Shown: in pieces, positions 17,079 through 25,375 of the stretch
Layout of the letters: every line of letters starts with the position of its first letter
Position numbering within the stretch: the stretch's first letter is position 1
Source of the DNA: Hymenobacter psychrophilus
Lineage (GTDB): Bacteria; Bacteroidota; Bacteroidia; Cytophagales; Hymenobacteraceae
Direction: 5' to 3'
Length of the DNA stretch: 64,000 bases
Assembly: GCF_900107135.1 (NCBI RefSeq)
Contig: NZ_FNOV01000003.1
Location: 62,001-126,000 of the forward strand
The notes under the pieces: model-generated
The model's input: only the letters and a program-made list of their open reading frames with translations
Database searches by the model: none
Told to the model about the DNA's origin: nothing
Made by a program: the position numbers and the translations under genes

Positions 17079-17633
17079 CTACCCCAGGCGCGACACCCCG
17101 CCCGACACAATGAACTTCATGATTTCGCTGCTGGGCAACTCCAGGTAGGTCACGCTTTCGATGGGCACCAGCACCAGCTCGCCCGAGAAGTTGTAGGAGT
17201 GCGGAAAGTACACGGCCAGCAGGTCGTCGCGGGTGATGGCGGCCATGGTGGGCTGGGTGACGAAGCCCATTTTGAACACCTGATCGGGGCCGTTGAGCCG
17301 CACCAGTACCGGGCGGTTGAACTTCTGGTTGTCGCCCACGAAGGCGTCGAACAAATCCTTCAGGCTCGAATAGATAATGCTGACCAGCGGCGTGCGGTGC
17401 AGCAGCCGCTCGGTAATAATGAGAAAGGGCCGCACCAGAAACGACTTGGCCACGAAGCCCACGGCCGTAATCAGCAGCACGGCCACCAGCAGCCCCAGCC
17501 CGGGTATATCGAAGCTCAGGCCCGCAAACAGGTCGTCGAGCCAGCGCAGCATCGCGAACAGAATGTAGGCCGTGAGCCCGATGGGGGCCACAATCAGAAA
17601 GCCGCTGAGAAAGTAGTTCAGGTATTTGCGCAT
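17079..17633 (-). CDS. DUF502 family membrane protein
   Basis: The 184-residue product has two N-terminal membrane segments (about 9-30 and 47-65) and the family marks FLSGFLIVAPIGLTAYI, PLVSIIYSSLKDLFDAF and FVTQPTM. DUF502 proteins are inner membrane proteins of about 200 residues with no assigned function. The gene lies 150 bp downstream of ispH on the same strand, separated by a 59-bp-arm palindrome, so it may have its own promoter. Confidence 0.88.
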   Translation of the reverse strand: MRKYLNYFLSGFLIVAPIGLTAYILFAMLRWLDDLFAGLSFDIPGLGLLVAVLLITAVGFVAKSFLVRPFLIITERLLHRTPLVSIIYSSLKDLFDAFVGDNQKFNRPVLVRLNGPDQVFKMGFVTQPTMAAITRDDLLAVYFPHSYNFSGELVLVPIESVTYLELPSSEIMKFIVSGGVSRLG

Positions 17634-17656
17634 GGTTGGTGCTTATTGGTTAGCGG

Positions 17657-17787
17657 AGAACGTCATTCTGAGCGAAGGCGGAGCCGAAGTCGAAGAATCT
17701 CGCATGCAATAGTAATCCAAACGTCTGGTTACTGTTGCACGCGAGATTCTTCGACTTCGGCTCCGCCTTCGCTCAGAATGACGTTCT
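17657..17787. repeat. long palindrome, 59-bp arms, 57 of 59 matching, touching the ispH stop codon
   Basis: The arms are 17657-17715 and 17729-17787. The right arm overlaps two bases of the ispH TAG stop (17786-17788), and the whole gap to the DUF502 gene is essentially this element. The core matches the palindrome at 9896-10020. Confidence 0.95.
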
Positions 17788-18670
17788 ACCCAATCAGCTC
17801 TCCCACTTTCTCGATGCGCTCCTTCACGCGCTCCATTAGCCACATAGGGGTGCTGGTAGCCCCGCAGATGCCCACCGAATTGGCCTCGTGAAACCAGGCC
17901 TCGTCCAGCTCCTGCTCGTTTTCCACGAAGTAGCTGCGCACATTGGTTTGGTTGACGACCGAGAACAGGGCCTTGCCGTTGGAGCTTTTGCGCCCGCTCA
18001 CGAAGATGATAACATCGTGCTGCCGGGCGAAAACGCGCAGGGCCGGCTCGCGGTTGCTCACCTGCCGGCAGATGCTGTCGTTGGCGTCGAACGAATCGAG
18101 CGAGCCACCGGCCGCTTTAATCCGCTCCTCGATCACAGCCTTCATGTGGTAGAAACCGGCCGTGCTCTTGGTGGTCTGGCTGAACAGGGTCACGGGCCGC
18201 GAAAAGTCCACCTGGTCGAGGTCGGCTTCGGTCATCACGATGATGGCCTGGTTGCGGGTCTGGCCCGTGAGGCCAGCTACCTCGGCGTGGCCGGGCTGGC
18301 CGTAAATTACAATCTGGCCCTGCTGGCGGTTGGAGGCGTCGAAGGCGTGCTTTACACGGTTCTGCAGCTTGAGCACCACCGGGCAGGAGGCGTCAATCAG
18401 CTCCAGGTTGTTGCGCAGGGCCAACTCGTAGGTAGCCGGCGGCTCGCCGTGGGCCCGGATGAGCACCTTGGCATCATGAATTTCTTCGAGTTGCTCGCGG
18501 TCGATGATGCGCAGGCCCAGCGCGTGCAGACGCTCCACCTCCATGCGGTTGTGCACGATGTCGCCCAGGCAGTACAGGTTCTGCTCGTGGGCCAGCTCGT
18601 CTTCAGCCATCTGAATGGCGAATTCGACGCCGAAGCAGTAGCCGGAATTCTTATCGATGAGGACGTTCAT
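17786..18670 (-). CDS. ispH: 4-hydroxy-3-methylbut-2-enyl diphosphate reductase
   Basis: The 294-residue protein is IspH/LytB, the last enzyme of the MEP isoprenoid pathway, an Fe-S enzyme making IPP and DMAPP in the cytoplasm. Visible marks are C12 in NSGYCFGV, the DIVHN segment, RAHGEPP, DASCPVV with the second cluster cysteine, and DSICRQVSNR with the third. It follows cmk by 117 bp on the same strand, an arrangement seen in other Bacteroidota. Confidence 0.96.
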   Translation of the reverse strand: MNVLIDKNSGYCFGVEFAIQMAEDELAHEQNLYCLGDIVHNRMEVERLHALGLRIIDREQLEEIHDAKVLIRAHGEPPATYELALRNNLELIDASCPVVLKLQNRVKHAFDASNRQQGQIVIYGQPGHAEVAGLTGQTRNQAIIVMTEADLDQVDFSRPVTLFSQTTKSTAGFYHMKAVIEERIKAAGGSLDSFDANDSICRQVSNREPALRVFARQHDVIIFVSGRKSSNGKALFSVVNQTNVRSYFVENEQELDEAWFHEANSVGICGATSTPMWLMERVKERIEKVGELIG

Positions 18671-18787
18671 GGGCTTGGGTTGATGAAGCCGGACCCGATA
18701 ACGGGTAGCGCCGGCAGGCCAGCTGGTTACAGGCCAGATTCTGTTACCACAACAGTTGCGGCAGCAGTTTGGGTCCGCAGATGCGGG

Positions 18788-19489
18788 CTACTTCGCCCGG
18801 GCAGCGGCCCGCGAGAACAGGGCGGCCGACACGCGTTCGAGCACGAAATCCACCTGCTCGTCAATCATCATGTGGGTGGTATCGAGCAGCACGGCGTCGG
18901 AGGCGCGGCGCAAGGGGCTTTCGGTGCGGGTCGAGTCGAGGTAGTCGCGCTTCTGCAGGTTGTCCACAATGTCCTCCACCGGCACGTGCTCGTTTTTGGC
19001 AGCCAGCTCCTCCTGCCGGCGCAGGGCGCGGGTCAGCACCTCGGCCGTCATAAATACCTTCACTTCGGCGTCGGGAAAAACGGTGGTGCCAATGTCGCGG
19101 CCGTCCATGACCACGCCGCGGCGGCGGGCCATCTGCTGCTGCTGGCGTACCATGGCGTGGCGCACCAGCGGCAGCCCCGACACCTCGCTTACGGAGTTGG
19201 AAATGCGCATCTGCCGGATTTCATCTTCCCGAACCTTCCCATTAAGGCACAGCTCGTTGCGGCCGGTCTGGCGGTTGCGCTTAAAGCTGACCTGCATCTC
19301 GTGCAGGGCCTGCTCGATGCGGGGCAAGTCGTGGAAGGCGATGTTATTTTCGAGCAAATACAGCGTCACGCCCCGGTACATGGCGCCCGTATCGATGTAG
19401 GCATAGCCCAGCTCGGCGGCCACGGCCTTGGCCGTAGTGCTTTTCCCGCACGAAGAATAGCCGTCGATGGCAATGACAATTTTCTGCAT
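18788..19489 (-). CDS. cmk: cytidylate kinase
   Basis: The 233-residue protein carries the P-loop GYSSCGKST at residues 10-18 and the CMP-binding DTGAMYRGVTLYLL and GRDIGTTVFPDAEVKVFMTA motifs of Cmk. It phosphorylates CMP and dCMP in pyrimidine salvage. Thirteen extra in-frame codons upstream of the chosen ATG do not belong to the family. A hypothetical gene lies 38 bp upstream and ispH downstream, all on the reverse strand. Confidence 0.95.
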   Translation of the reverse strand: MQKIVIAIDGYSSCGKSTTAKAVAAELGYAYIDTGAMYRGVTLYLLENNIAFHDLPRIEQALHEMQVSFKRNRQTGRNELCLNGKVREDEIRQMRISNSVSEVSGLPLVRHAMVRQQQQMARRRGVVMDGRDIGTTVFPDAEVKVFMTAEVLTRALRRQEELAAKNEHVPVEDIVDNLQKRDYLDSTRTESPLRRASDAVLLDTTHMMIDEQVDFVLERVSAALFSRAAARAK

Positions 19490-19527
19490 GGCAAGGTCGG
19501 GACGGCCGGGTTCGGATGGAGAGCTCA

Positions 19528-19920
19528 CTAAATCCAGGTTTTACGGGTGGGCAGGCTGGCCATACGCTCGGGTATGCTCGCAAAAAAGGCCGCTACCGAT
19601 TGCGCGGGGCCTTTCACCAGCTGCTCGCCCACGCGGTAGAAGGGGTTAAAGAAATGCTGTTCGTTCAGGCCCACGCCCGTTACGCCCTGGGGGTTCTGGG
19701 CCCAGGTGCCGCCGTAGGTCTGCACCATGCACTGGCCCAAAAAGCAGCCCAGGGCCTTTATCACACCTTCGCGCTCATCATCTTTGATAATGGGCCGCTG
19801 CACTTCAATGAACTCATCGAGCCGCTGCACGGCGGCGGCATCATAGGTATTGAGGCGCAGCTGGTGGCGGACAGCTTCGGCGGCGTTGTGCAGGGCGACT
19901 AGGGGCGATTCGTCGGGCAT
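19528..19920 (-). CDS. conserved hypothetical protein
   Basis: The 130-residue cytoplasmic protein has ALGCFLGQCMVQTYGGTWAQ followed by a short beta-rich part and FNPFYRVGEQLVKGP. The pattern of a helical first half, a FLGxC-YGGxW centre and a second helical part looks like a conserved small domain, but I cannot name the family. A start ten codons upstream is possible. It lies 38 bp before cmk and probably shares its transcript. Confidence 0.65.
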   Translation of the reverse strand: MPDESPLVALHNAAEAVRHQLRLNTYDAAAVQRLDEFIEVQRPIIKDDEREGVIKALGCFLGQCMVQTYGGTWAQNPQGVTGVGLNEQHFFNPFYRVGEQLVKGPAQSVAAFFASIPERMASLPTRKTWI

Positions 19921-19986
19921 GGGCGGGCTGGTAGAGGGCAGTAACAGCAACGAGCCGGCGGGGAAGGCCCGCCGGCTGGTCGAATT

Positions 19987-20145
19987 CTAATGGCTTTCGC
20001 AGGGACAGGGAATCTTGCCGGACTTGGCTTTGCGCTTGTAGCTGGCCGTTTTTTTCTGCAGCGTCGAACGGGTGGCGCAGCCCGTCGTCAGCAGGCCCGA
20101 GCCCCCGATACAGACGGCCAGCAGCAAAGTCACAATCTTTCTCAC
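19987..20145 (-). CDS. small exported or lipoprotein-like peptide ending in a Cys-Pro-Cys motif
   Basis: A GTG-started reverse ORF of 52 residues reads MRKIVTLLLAVCIGGSG..., then LLTTGCA, a lysine-rich stretch, and ends with IPCPCESH. The basic N-terminus, hydrophobic core and cysteine at about residue 24 resemble a lipoprotein signal, although the usual leucine is at -4 rather than -3. The C-terminal CPC could bind metal or form a disulphide. It is the most upstream gene of the reverse-strand run leading to cmk and ispH, divergent from ade. Confidence 0.6.
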   Translation of the reverse strand: MRKIVTLLLAVCIGGSGLLTTGCATRSTLQKKTASYKRKAKSGKIPCPCESH

Positions 20146-20229
20146 GGTGCGGATTTTGGGCAAATATACGGTTCTTTACCCGCCCGCCGCCCTGCGGCCC
20201 GCTTTTTCCCCGCGCCTTCTTCTCTGCTT

Positions 20230-21906
20230 ATGCCGCTTGATTTTTCGCTCCAGGCCAACGTTATCGACCTGTTCAGCAACACCATAACCCCCGCCACGGT
20301 GCACGTAGCCGGGGGCCGCATCCGGCAAATCGAGCCGTTGGGGCCCACCGCACCCGACCCGGCCCTGCCCTACGCGCTGCCCGGTTTCGTGGATGCGCAC
20401 GTGCACGTGGAAAGCTCGCTGCTGGTGCCCTCCGAGTTTGCCCGCCTAGCCGTTACGCACGGCACCGTGGCCACCGTTTCCGACCCCCACGAAATTGGGA
20501 ACGTGCTGGGCGTGGCCGGCGTGAAGTACATGCTGGCCAACGCGGCCCAAGTGCCATTCAAGTTCTGCTTCGGCGCGCCCTCCTGCGTGCCGGCCACGCC
20601 TTTCGAAACAGCAGGAGCCGAAATAACGGCCGCCGACATCGAGGCGCTGTTCCACGACCACCCCGAAATCGGCTACCTGGCCGAGATGATGAACTGGCCC
20701 GGCGTGCTCAGCCGCGACGCTGGCGTGATGGAGAAGATTGCCCTGGCCCAGCGCTACAACCGCCCCGTAGACGGCCATGCTCCCGGCCTTGTGGGCGACG
20801 ATGCGCGTCGTTACGCCGAGGCCGGCATCAGCACTGACCACGAATGTTTTATGGCCGGCGAGGCGGTGGATAAGCTGGCGGCGGGCATGAAAATCCTGAT
20901 TCGCGAGGGCTCGGCGGCCCGCAACTTCGAGGCCCTGATTGACCTGCTGCCCGCGCACTATGAGCAGATGATGTTCTGCTCCGACGATAAGCATCCCGAC
21001 ACGCTGCTGCTGGGCCACATCAACCAACTCGTGCAACGGGCCGTGGCTCGCGGCCAAGATGTGCTGCAGGTGCTGCGCGTGGCCTGCCGCAACCCCGTCG
21101 AGCATTACCGCTTGCCCGTGGGCCTGCTACGCGAAGGCGACCCGGCCGACTTCATTGTAGTAGATGATCTGGTAGATTTCAAGGTCCGCCAGACCTACCT
21201 CGACGGCGTGCTAGTGGCCGAAAACGGCGAAACCTTAATTGCCGCCGCGCCGGTGGAAGTCGTCAACAACTTCACGCCCCACCACGTGCAGGCCCAGGAT
21301 TTTGAGGTAAGTATCGCTCAAGGAATCCAGCCAAACGCCAATGCAACTGTTCGCCTTATCGAGTGCTTCGACGGGCAGCTGATTACGGCCCGGCACGACG
21401 AGCCGGCACTCGTGGAAAACGGCCAGGTAGTAGCCGACCTGAGCCACGACATGCTGAAGCTGACAGTCGTGAACCGCTACCACGCGGCCCCGCCGGCGGT
21501 GGCTTTCATCCGGGGCTTCGGACTGAAAGGCGGCGCGCTGGCCAGCAGCGTGGGCCACGACTCGCACAACATTACGGCCGTAGGCTGCGACGATACCAGC
21601 CTGGCTCGGGCCGTGCAGCTGGTAATGGAAGCCCGCGGCGGGCTGGCTGTCGTCTCGCCCGACGGCACGGAGCTGGTGCTACCGCTGCCGGTGGCCGGCC
21701 TCATGTCCGACCAGCCCGGCCCAAAGGTGGCGGCCGCCTACTCAGCCATCGATGCGGCCGCCAAGGCCTTGGGATCCCCGCTCCAGGCCCCGTTCATGAC
21801 GCTTTCGTTCATGGCTCTGCTCGTCATCCCCAGCCTAAAACTGTCCGACAAAGGCCTGTTTGATGGTGAGGCGTTCCGGTTTGTGGAGAATGTGGTGGTG
21901 AGCTAA
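20230..21906 (+). CDS. ade: adenine deaminase
   Basis: The 558-residue protein is an Ade-type amidohydrolase that converts adenine to hypoxanthine in purine salvage. Visible marks are GFVDAHVHVESS (first metal ligands), TVSDPHEIGNV, VDGHAPG, STDHECF, and MFCSDDKHPDTLL with the catalytic Asp. The C-terminal adenine-deaminase domain has RGFGLKGGALASSVGHDSHN. Upstream in-frame codons back to 19990 overlap the divergent small gene and do not fit the family, so the ATG at 20230 is used. Confidence 0.94.
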   Translation: MPLDFSLQANVIDLFSNTITPATVHVAGGRIRQIEPLGPTAPDPALPYALPGFVDAHVHVESSLLVPSEFARLAVTHGTVATVSDPHEIGNVLGVAGVKYMLANAAQVPFKFCFGAPSCVPATPFETAGAEITAADIEALFHDHPEIGYLAEMMNWPGVLSRDAGVMEKIALAQRYNRPVDGHAPGLVGDDARRYAEAGISTDHECFMAGEAVDKLAAGMKILIREGSAARNFEALIDLLPAHYEQMMFCSDDKHPDTLLLGHINQLVQRAVARGQDVLQVLRVACRNPVEHYRLPVGLLREGDPADFIVVDDLVDFKVRQTYLDGVLVAENGETLIAAAPVEVVNNFTPHHVQAQDFEVSIAQGIQPNANATVRLIECFDGQLITARHDEPALVENGQVVADLSHDMLKLTVVNRYHAAPPAVAFIRGFGLKGGALASSVGHDSHNITAVGCDDTSLARAVQLVMEARGGLAVVSPDGTELVLPLPVAGLMSDQPGPKVAAAYSAIDAAAKALGSPLQAPFMTLSFMALLVIPSLKLSDKGLFDGEAFRFVENVVVS

Positions 21907-21907
21907 A

Positions 21908-22060
21908 AGCAAGGAGTCAGGAGCTAGAATAGCGTCTGTCATCCTGACGAAGGAAGGACCCTATCACGCTGGAACGACCGTAACAACGACTCGTTTTCAC
22001 GTGATAAGGTCCTTCCTTCGTCAGGATGACAGACGCTATTCTAGCTCCTGACTCCTTGCT
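21908..22060. repeat. long palindrome, 61-bp arms, 60 of 61 matching, between convergent genes
   Basis: The arms are 21908-21968 and 22000-22060. The element starts two bases after the ade stop codon and ends 15 bp before the response regulator stop. It could serve as a bidirectional terminator. The inner CTGTCATCCTGACGAAGGAAG differs from the GTCATTCTGAGCGAAG family. Confidence 0.95.
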
Positions 22061-22075
22061 TCTAGCTTCTTCCCC

Positions 22076-22486
22076 TTAAAACCGCTTTTCCAGCAGCTTG
22101 CTCAGCTTTTCCTCCGTCAGGGGCTTGGCCAGGTATTCCACGCCCTCGTACTGCGCCACGCGGGCGGTATCGGCGGCGTGCATAGAAGTGGTGAGCACCG
22201 CCATGACGGTTTTCTCGCGCACTTCCGGAGGCAGGGCGCTGTAGAGCTTCAGAAACTCGAAGCCGTCCATACCGGGCATCTTCAGGTCCACGAACACCAG
22301 GTCGGGAGCATTAGCCTCAACGGCCGCGTCCTTTTCGTTGCCCCAGATTTGCTGGTAGGCCTGCTCGGCCTTGTGGTACGTGTACACCTGCTCGGCCACT
22401 TCGAGGCGGCTGAGCAGGCGGTTGTTGAGGAAGCTGGTGGTTTCGTTGTCGTCCACCAGAACGATGCTACGGAGCTTAGACGCCAT
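22076..22486 (-). CDS. single-domain response regulator (CheY-like)
   Basis: The 136-residue protein is a stand-alone receiver domain. It has the acidic pair D12-D13, the phospho-acceptor D67 in LVFVDLKMPGMDGFEF, a Thr in AVLTTSM and the Lys in YLAKPL. No output domain is attached, so it should pass phosphate or act by protein contact. It starts 41 bp after the cysteine synthase-like gene on the same strand; no partner kinase is in the window. Confidence 0.92.
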   Translation of the reverse strand: MASKLRSIVLVDDNETTSFLNNRLLSRLEVAEQVYTYHKAEQAYQQIWGNEKDAAVEANAPDLVFVDLKMPGMDGFEFLKLYSALPPEVREKTVMAVLTTSMHAADTARVAQYEGVEYLAKPLTEEKLSKLLEKRF

Positions 22487-22527
22487 ACCGGAAGCGGGAA
22501 AAAAGAGTCAGAGGAAAGCGTAACCGA

Positions 22528-23505
22528 TTACAGCCAGCCTTGTTCACGCATCCACTCGTCGTTGTATATTTTACCGAGGTAGCGCGTGCCGTGGTCGGGC
22601 AAAATAATAACCATCGTGTCGTCTTCCTTCAGATGCTCGCGGGCATACTCCAGAGCACCGTGTACGGCCGAGCCGCAGGACCAGCCCACAAACAGGCCTT
22701 CTTCCTTGGCCAACTGGCGCGTCATCAGGGCCGCATCCTTGTCGGTTACCTTGATGAAGAGGTCGATAAGGTCGAAGTCTACGTTTTTGGGCAGGATATC
22801 CTCGCCGATGCCTTCAGTTTTGTACGAGTAAATCTCGTCCTCATCAAAAATGCCGGTTTCCTTGTACTTCTTGAACACCGAACCGTAGGTGTCGAGCCCC
22901 ACCGATACGATGGCCGGGTTTTGCTCCTTCAGGTACTTGCCGGTGCCGCAGATGGTGCCGCCCGTGCCCACGCCGGCCGCCAGGTGCGTGATTTTACCCT
23001 CGGTCTGCGCCCAGATTTCGGGGCCTGTGGTTTCGTAGTGCGCCTGGGCGTTGGAGGGGTTGTCGTACTGGTTCGGGTAGAACGAGTTCTCGATTTCGGC
23101 GTTGAGCTTGCGGGCAATGGAGTAATAGCTGCGCGGGTCGTCGGCCGATACGTTGGTCGGGCACACGATAACCTCAGCACCCACGGCTTTCAGGATATCC
23201 TGCTTTTCCTTGCTCTGCTTGTCGCTCATCGTGAAGATGCACTTGTAGCCGCGGGCAATTGCCGTGAGGGCCAGGCCCATGCCAGTGTTGCCGCTCGTGC
23301 CCTCGATAATGGTGCCGCCGGGCTTCAGCAAACCGGCCTTTTCGGCATCATCAATCATTTTTACCGCCATGCGGTCCTTCACCGAGTTGCCCGGATTGAA
23401 GTATTCTACTTTAACGAGCACAGTGCCTTTGATGCCGTCGTTTACGCGGTTGAGCTTCACCATCGGCGTGTTACCGATGGCTTCAACGATATTGTTGAGA
23501 TACAT
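22528..23505 (-). CDS. PLP-dependent cysteine synthase / cystathionine beta-synthase family enzyme
   Basis: The 325-residue protein has the PLP lysine K43 in NPGNSVKDRMAVKM, the phosphate-binding GTSGNTGMGLAL loop and GVGTGGTICGTGKYL. The SVKDRMAVKMIDDAEKAGLL form and the C-terminal GWSCGSAVHGALEYA resemble cystathionine beta-synthase cores more than classic CysK, but no CBS regulatory domains follow. It probably condenses serine or O-acetylserine with a thiol in sulphur amino acid metabolism. The start MYLNNIVEAIGNTPM was chosen; nine upstream codons are not family-like. A TACCTTTG box lies 25 bp upstream. Confidence 0.88.
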   Translation of the reverse strand: MYLNNIVEAIGNTPMVKLNRVNDGIKGTVLVKVEYFNPGNSVKDRMAVKMIDDAEKAGLLKPGGTIIEGTSGNTGMGLALTAIARGYKCIFTMSDKQSKEKQDILKAVGAEVIVCPTNVSADDPRSYYSIARKLNAEIENSFYPNQYDNPSNAQAHYETTGPEIWAQTEGKITHLAAGVGTGGTICGTGKYLKEQNPAIVSVGLDTYGSVFKKYKETGIFDEDEIYSYKTEGIGEDILPKNVDFDLIDLFIKVTDKDAALMTRQLAKEEGLFVGWSCGSAVHGALEYAREHLKEDDTMVIILPDHGTRYLGKIYNDEWMREQGWL

Positions 23506-23529
23506 AAGTGAGTGAGTGATTTGCTGGCC

Positions 23530-23537
23530 CAAAGGTA
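23530..23537 (-). promoter_or_regulatory. candidate -7 box TACCTTTG for the cysteine synthase-like gene
   Basis: The reverse strand reads TACCTTTG, an exact match to TAnnTTTG, 25 bp before the ATG. The AGCTATTAGCT repeat starts 13 bp upstream, so the repeat overlaps the expected -33 region. Confidence 0.5.
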
Positions 23538-23549
23538 ACTCTTTGGTGT

Positions 23550-23633
23550 GAGCTATTAGCTGATAGCCGTTAGCTAATAGCTGACGGTGTTTTTGCCCGG
23601 TGAGCTAACAGCTAATAGCTCTCAGCTAACAGC
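23550..23633. repeat. AGCTATTAGCT-type inverted repeat cluster
   Basis: Multiple AGCTATTAGCT and AGCTAACAGCT words are arranged as direct and inverted copies around a short T-rich centre. They lie in the divergent gap between the cysteine synthase-like gene and sucD. The same words flank a terminator at 39466-39662. Confidence 0.8.
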
Positions 23634-23661
23634 CAATGGTAGGCAGCTAACCAGAAAACCC

Positions 23662-23669
23662 TACTTTTG
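23662..23669 (+). promoter_or_regulatory. candidate -7 box TACTTTTG for sucD
   Basis: TACTTTTG matches TAnnTTTG exactly, 67 bp before the sucD ATG. No clear TTG is visible at -33. Confidence 0.5.
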
Positions 23670-23735
23670 CCCTGCCGCCCGCCTGGCGGCCGCTGTTCCC
23701 ACTTCCACGAAGCAATTTCCGCTAATCCCCCTTTT

Positions 23736-24617
23736 ATGAGTGTTCTGGTAAACAAGGATTCTAAAGTGCTAGTGCAGGGCTTCACGGGCTCCGAAGGCTC
23801 GTTTCATGCCCAGCAGATGATTGAGTACGGCACCAACGTGGTGGGCGGCGTAACGCCCGGCAAAGGCGGCACCCAGCACCTGGAGCGCCCCGTGTTCAAC
23901 ACCGTAGCTGAGGCCGTTGCCGAAACCGGCGCCAACACCAGCATCATTTTCGTGCCGCCGGCCTTCGCCGCCGATGCCATCATGGAGGCTGCCGATGGCG
24001 GTATCAAAGTAATTATCACCATCACCGAAGGCATTCCAACCAAGGACATGATTGCGGTGAAGGAGTACCTGAAGGGCCGCGAAGGCCTGCGCATGATTGG
24101 GCCGAACTGCCCGGGCGTGATGACCGCCGGCGAGTGCAAAGTGGGCATCATGCCCGGCTTCATCTTCACCAAAGGCAAAATCGGCATCGTTTCCAAGTCG
24201 GGCACGCTGACCTACGAAGCGGTTGACCAACTCACCAAAGCCGGCCTGGGCCAGACCACGGCCATCGGTATCGGCGGCGACCCGATTATCGGCACCACCA
24301 CCAAGGAAGCGGTGGAGCTGCTCATGAACGACCCCGAAACCGAGGGCATCGTAATGATTGGTGAAATCGGCGGCGGCATGGAAGCCGAAGCTGCCCGCTG
24401 GATCAAGGAAACCGGCAACAAGAAGCCCGTAGTTGGCTTCATTGCCGGCCAGACTGCCCCTCCCGGTCGCCGCATGGGCCACGCCGGCGCCATCGTAGGC
24501 GGCGCCGACGATACGGCTGCCGCCAAAATGGCCATCATGCGCGAGTGCGGCATCCACGTCGTGGACTCGCCCGCCGAAATCGGCGACACCATGTTGCGCG
24601 TGCTGGGCGGCAAGTAA
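23736..24617 (+). CDS. sucD: succinate-CoA ligase (ADP- or GDP-forming) subunit alpha
   Basis: The 293-residue protein has the CoA-binding Rossmann start [20 protein letters not shown], the GPNCPGVM segment and the phospho-histidine in [12 protein letters not shown]. SucD makes succinate and ATP from succinyl-CoA in the TCA cycle with SucB/SucC. The beta subunit gene is not in the window, a common split in Bacteroidota. The ATG at 23736 fits the family start; 23 upstream codons are not conserved in type. Confidence 0.96.
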   Translation: MSVLVNKDSKVLVQGFTGSEGSFHAQQMIEYGTNVVGGVTPGKGGTQHLERPVFNTVAEAVAETGANTSIIFVPPAFAADAIMEAADGGIKVIITITEGIPTKDMIAVKEYLKGREGLRMIGPNCPGVMTAGECKVGIMPGFIFTKGKIGIVSKSGTLTYEAVDQLTKAGLGQTTAIGIGGDPIIGTTTKEAVELLMNDPETEGIVMIGEIGGGMEAEAARWIKETGNKKPVVGFIAGQTAPPGRRMGHAGAIVGGADDTAAAKMAIMRECGIHVVDSPAEIGDTMLRVLGGK

Positions 24618-24642
24618 TCGGTCGCTCCTCTAGCAACCTTAT

Positions 24643-24676
24643 AGAAAGGCCTTAGCTTCTGCTAGGGCCTTTCTGT
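24643..24676 (+). terminator. rho-independent terminator after sucD
   Basis: AGAAAGGCC pairs with GGCCTTTCT around a short loop, followed by a T-rich run. It lies 26 bp after the sucD stop and overlaps the end of the convergent hypothetical gene's downstream side. Confidence 0.7.
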
Positions 24677-24677
24677 T

Positions 24678-25334
24678 TTACACGCCTTGAATTAAATAAC
24701 GTGAGATACTTTCCGCCCCAAACTCAGCAGAAAGCGCATTTACTTGCTCGCACAACCTTTGCATTTGCCACTCGGCCTGCTCAACAGCCACTGCCAAATC
24801 GGCTACTTTAACCCGTATGACCGGCGGCGTAGGCGGATAAAAGTCCTCTCCTTCATCTTCGCAAATGATTGTGAGGTACTCTTCCTCTCGGATGGCTTTT
24901 GGAGCCGGATGGCCTTCGAGGCAGAAGTACCCCTCTTGAAACTGCGGTACCAGTAGTGGCTTCCAGTCATATACCGTAGCAATCGTACTGCAGCATTGCG
25001 GAAAAAGCACGGGAACATTATCAATAAAGAGAACGCCACCACCAAATAGCGCACACGATTCCTCCACAGGCATACGGTCATCTCCCGTCGCCCCCAGGTG
25101 CGCATTAATAAGTCGCCGTAAACCCTCCGGCTGCCAATCATCAATCCGCAGATACTTACTACCCTTAACTGCCTGACGGTGGTCGGCAAAGCCACTCAGC
25201 CGGAGGATTTTCGCCTGAAACTCTTCCCAAGCCGACGGATTTTGCCAGAACGTGGCGAAAGGACTGGGACCAACTTGGTCCCAATCAATGGCAGGCGCTG
25301 CTACTTCGAGAACGGGTAATAGGGTGATGCTCAT
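24678..25334 (-). CDS. hypothetical protein of unknown function
   Basis: The 218-residue cytoplasmic protein is of lower GC than its neighbours. It contains WQNPSAWEEFQAKILRLSG, a beta-rich centre (ALFGGGVLFIDNVPVLFPQ) and an acidic EDEGEDFYPP stretch before a C-terminal helix. This looks like an immunity- or SMI1-like fold in general style, but I cannot assign a family. It converges on sucD and lies 41 bp downstream of the HAD gene on the same strand. Confidence 0.6.
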   Translation of the reverse strand: MSITLLPVLEVAAPAIDWDQVGPSPFATFWQNPSAWEEFQAKILRLSGFADHRQAVKGSKYLRIDDWQPEGLRRLINAHLGATGDDRMPVEESCALFGGGVLFIDNVPVLFPQCCSTIATVYDWKPLLVPQFQEGYFCLEGHPAPKAIREEEYLTIICEDEGEDFYPPTPPVIRVKVADLAVAVEQAEWQMQRLCEQVNALSAEFGAESISRYLIQGV

Positions 25335-25375
25335 CGCCTGGTTTTTTGTTGCCTGTCCGTTAGCTTACGTTTATC

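Noticed and set aside
17888-19531. 547-codon plus-strand ORF across ispH and cmk
   Set aside because: It is an antisense reading of two well-supported genes, kept open by high GC at third codon positions. Its translation shows no domain.
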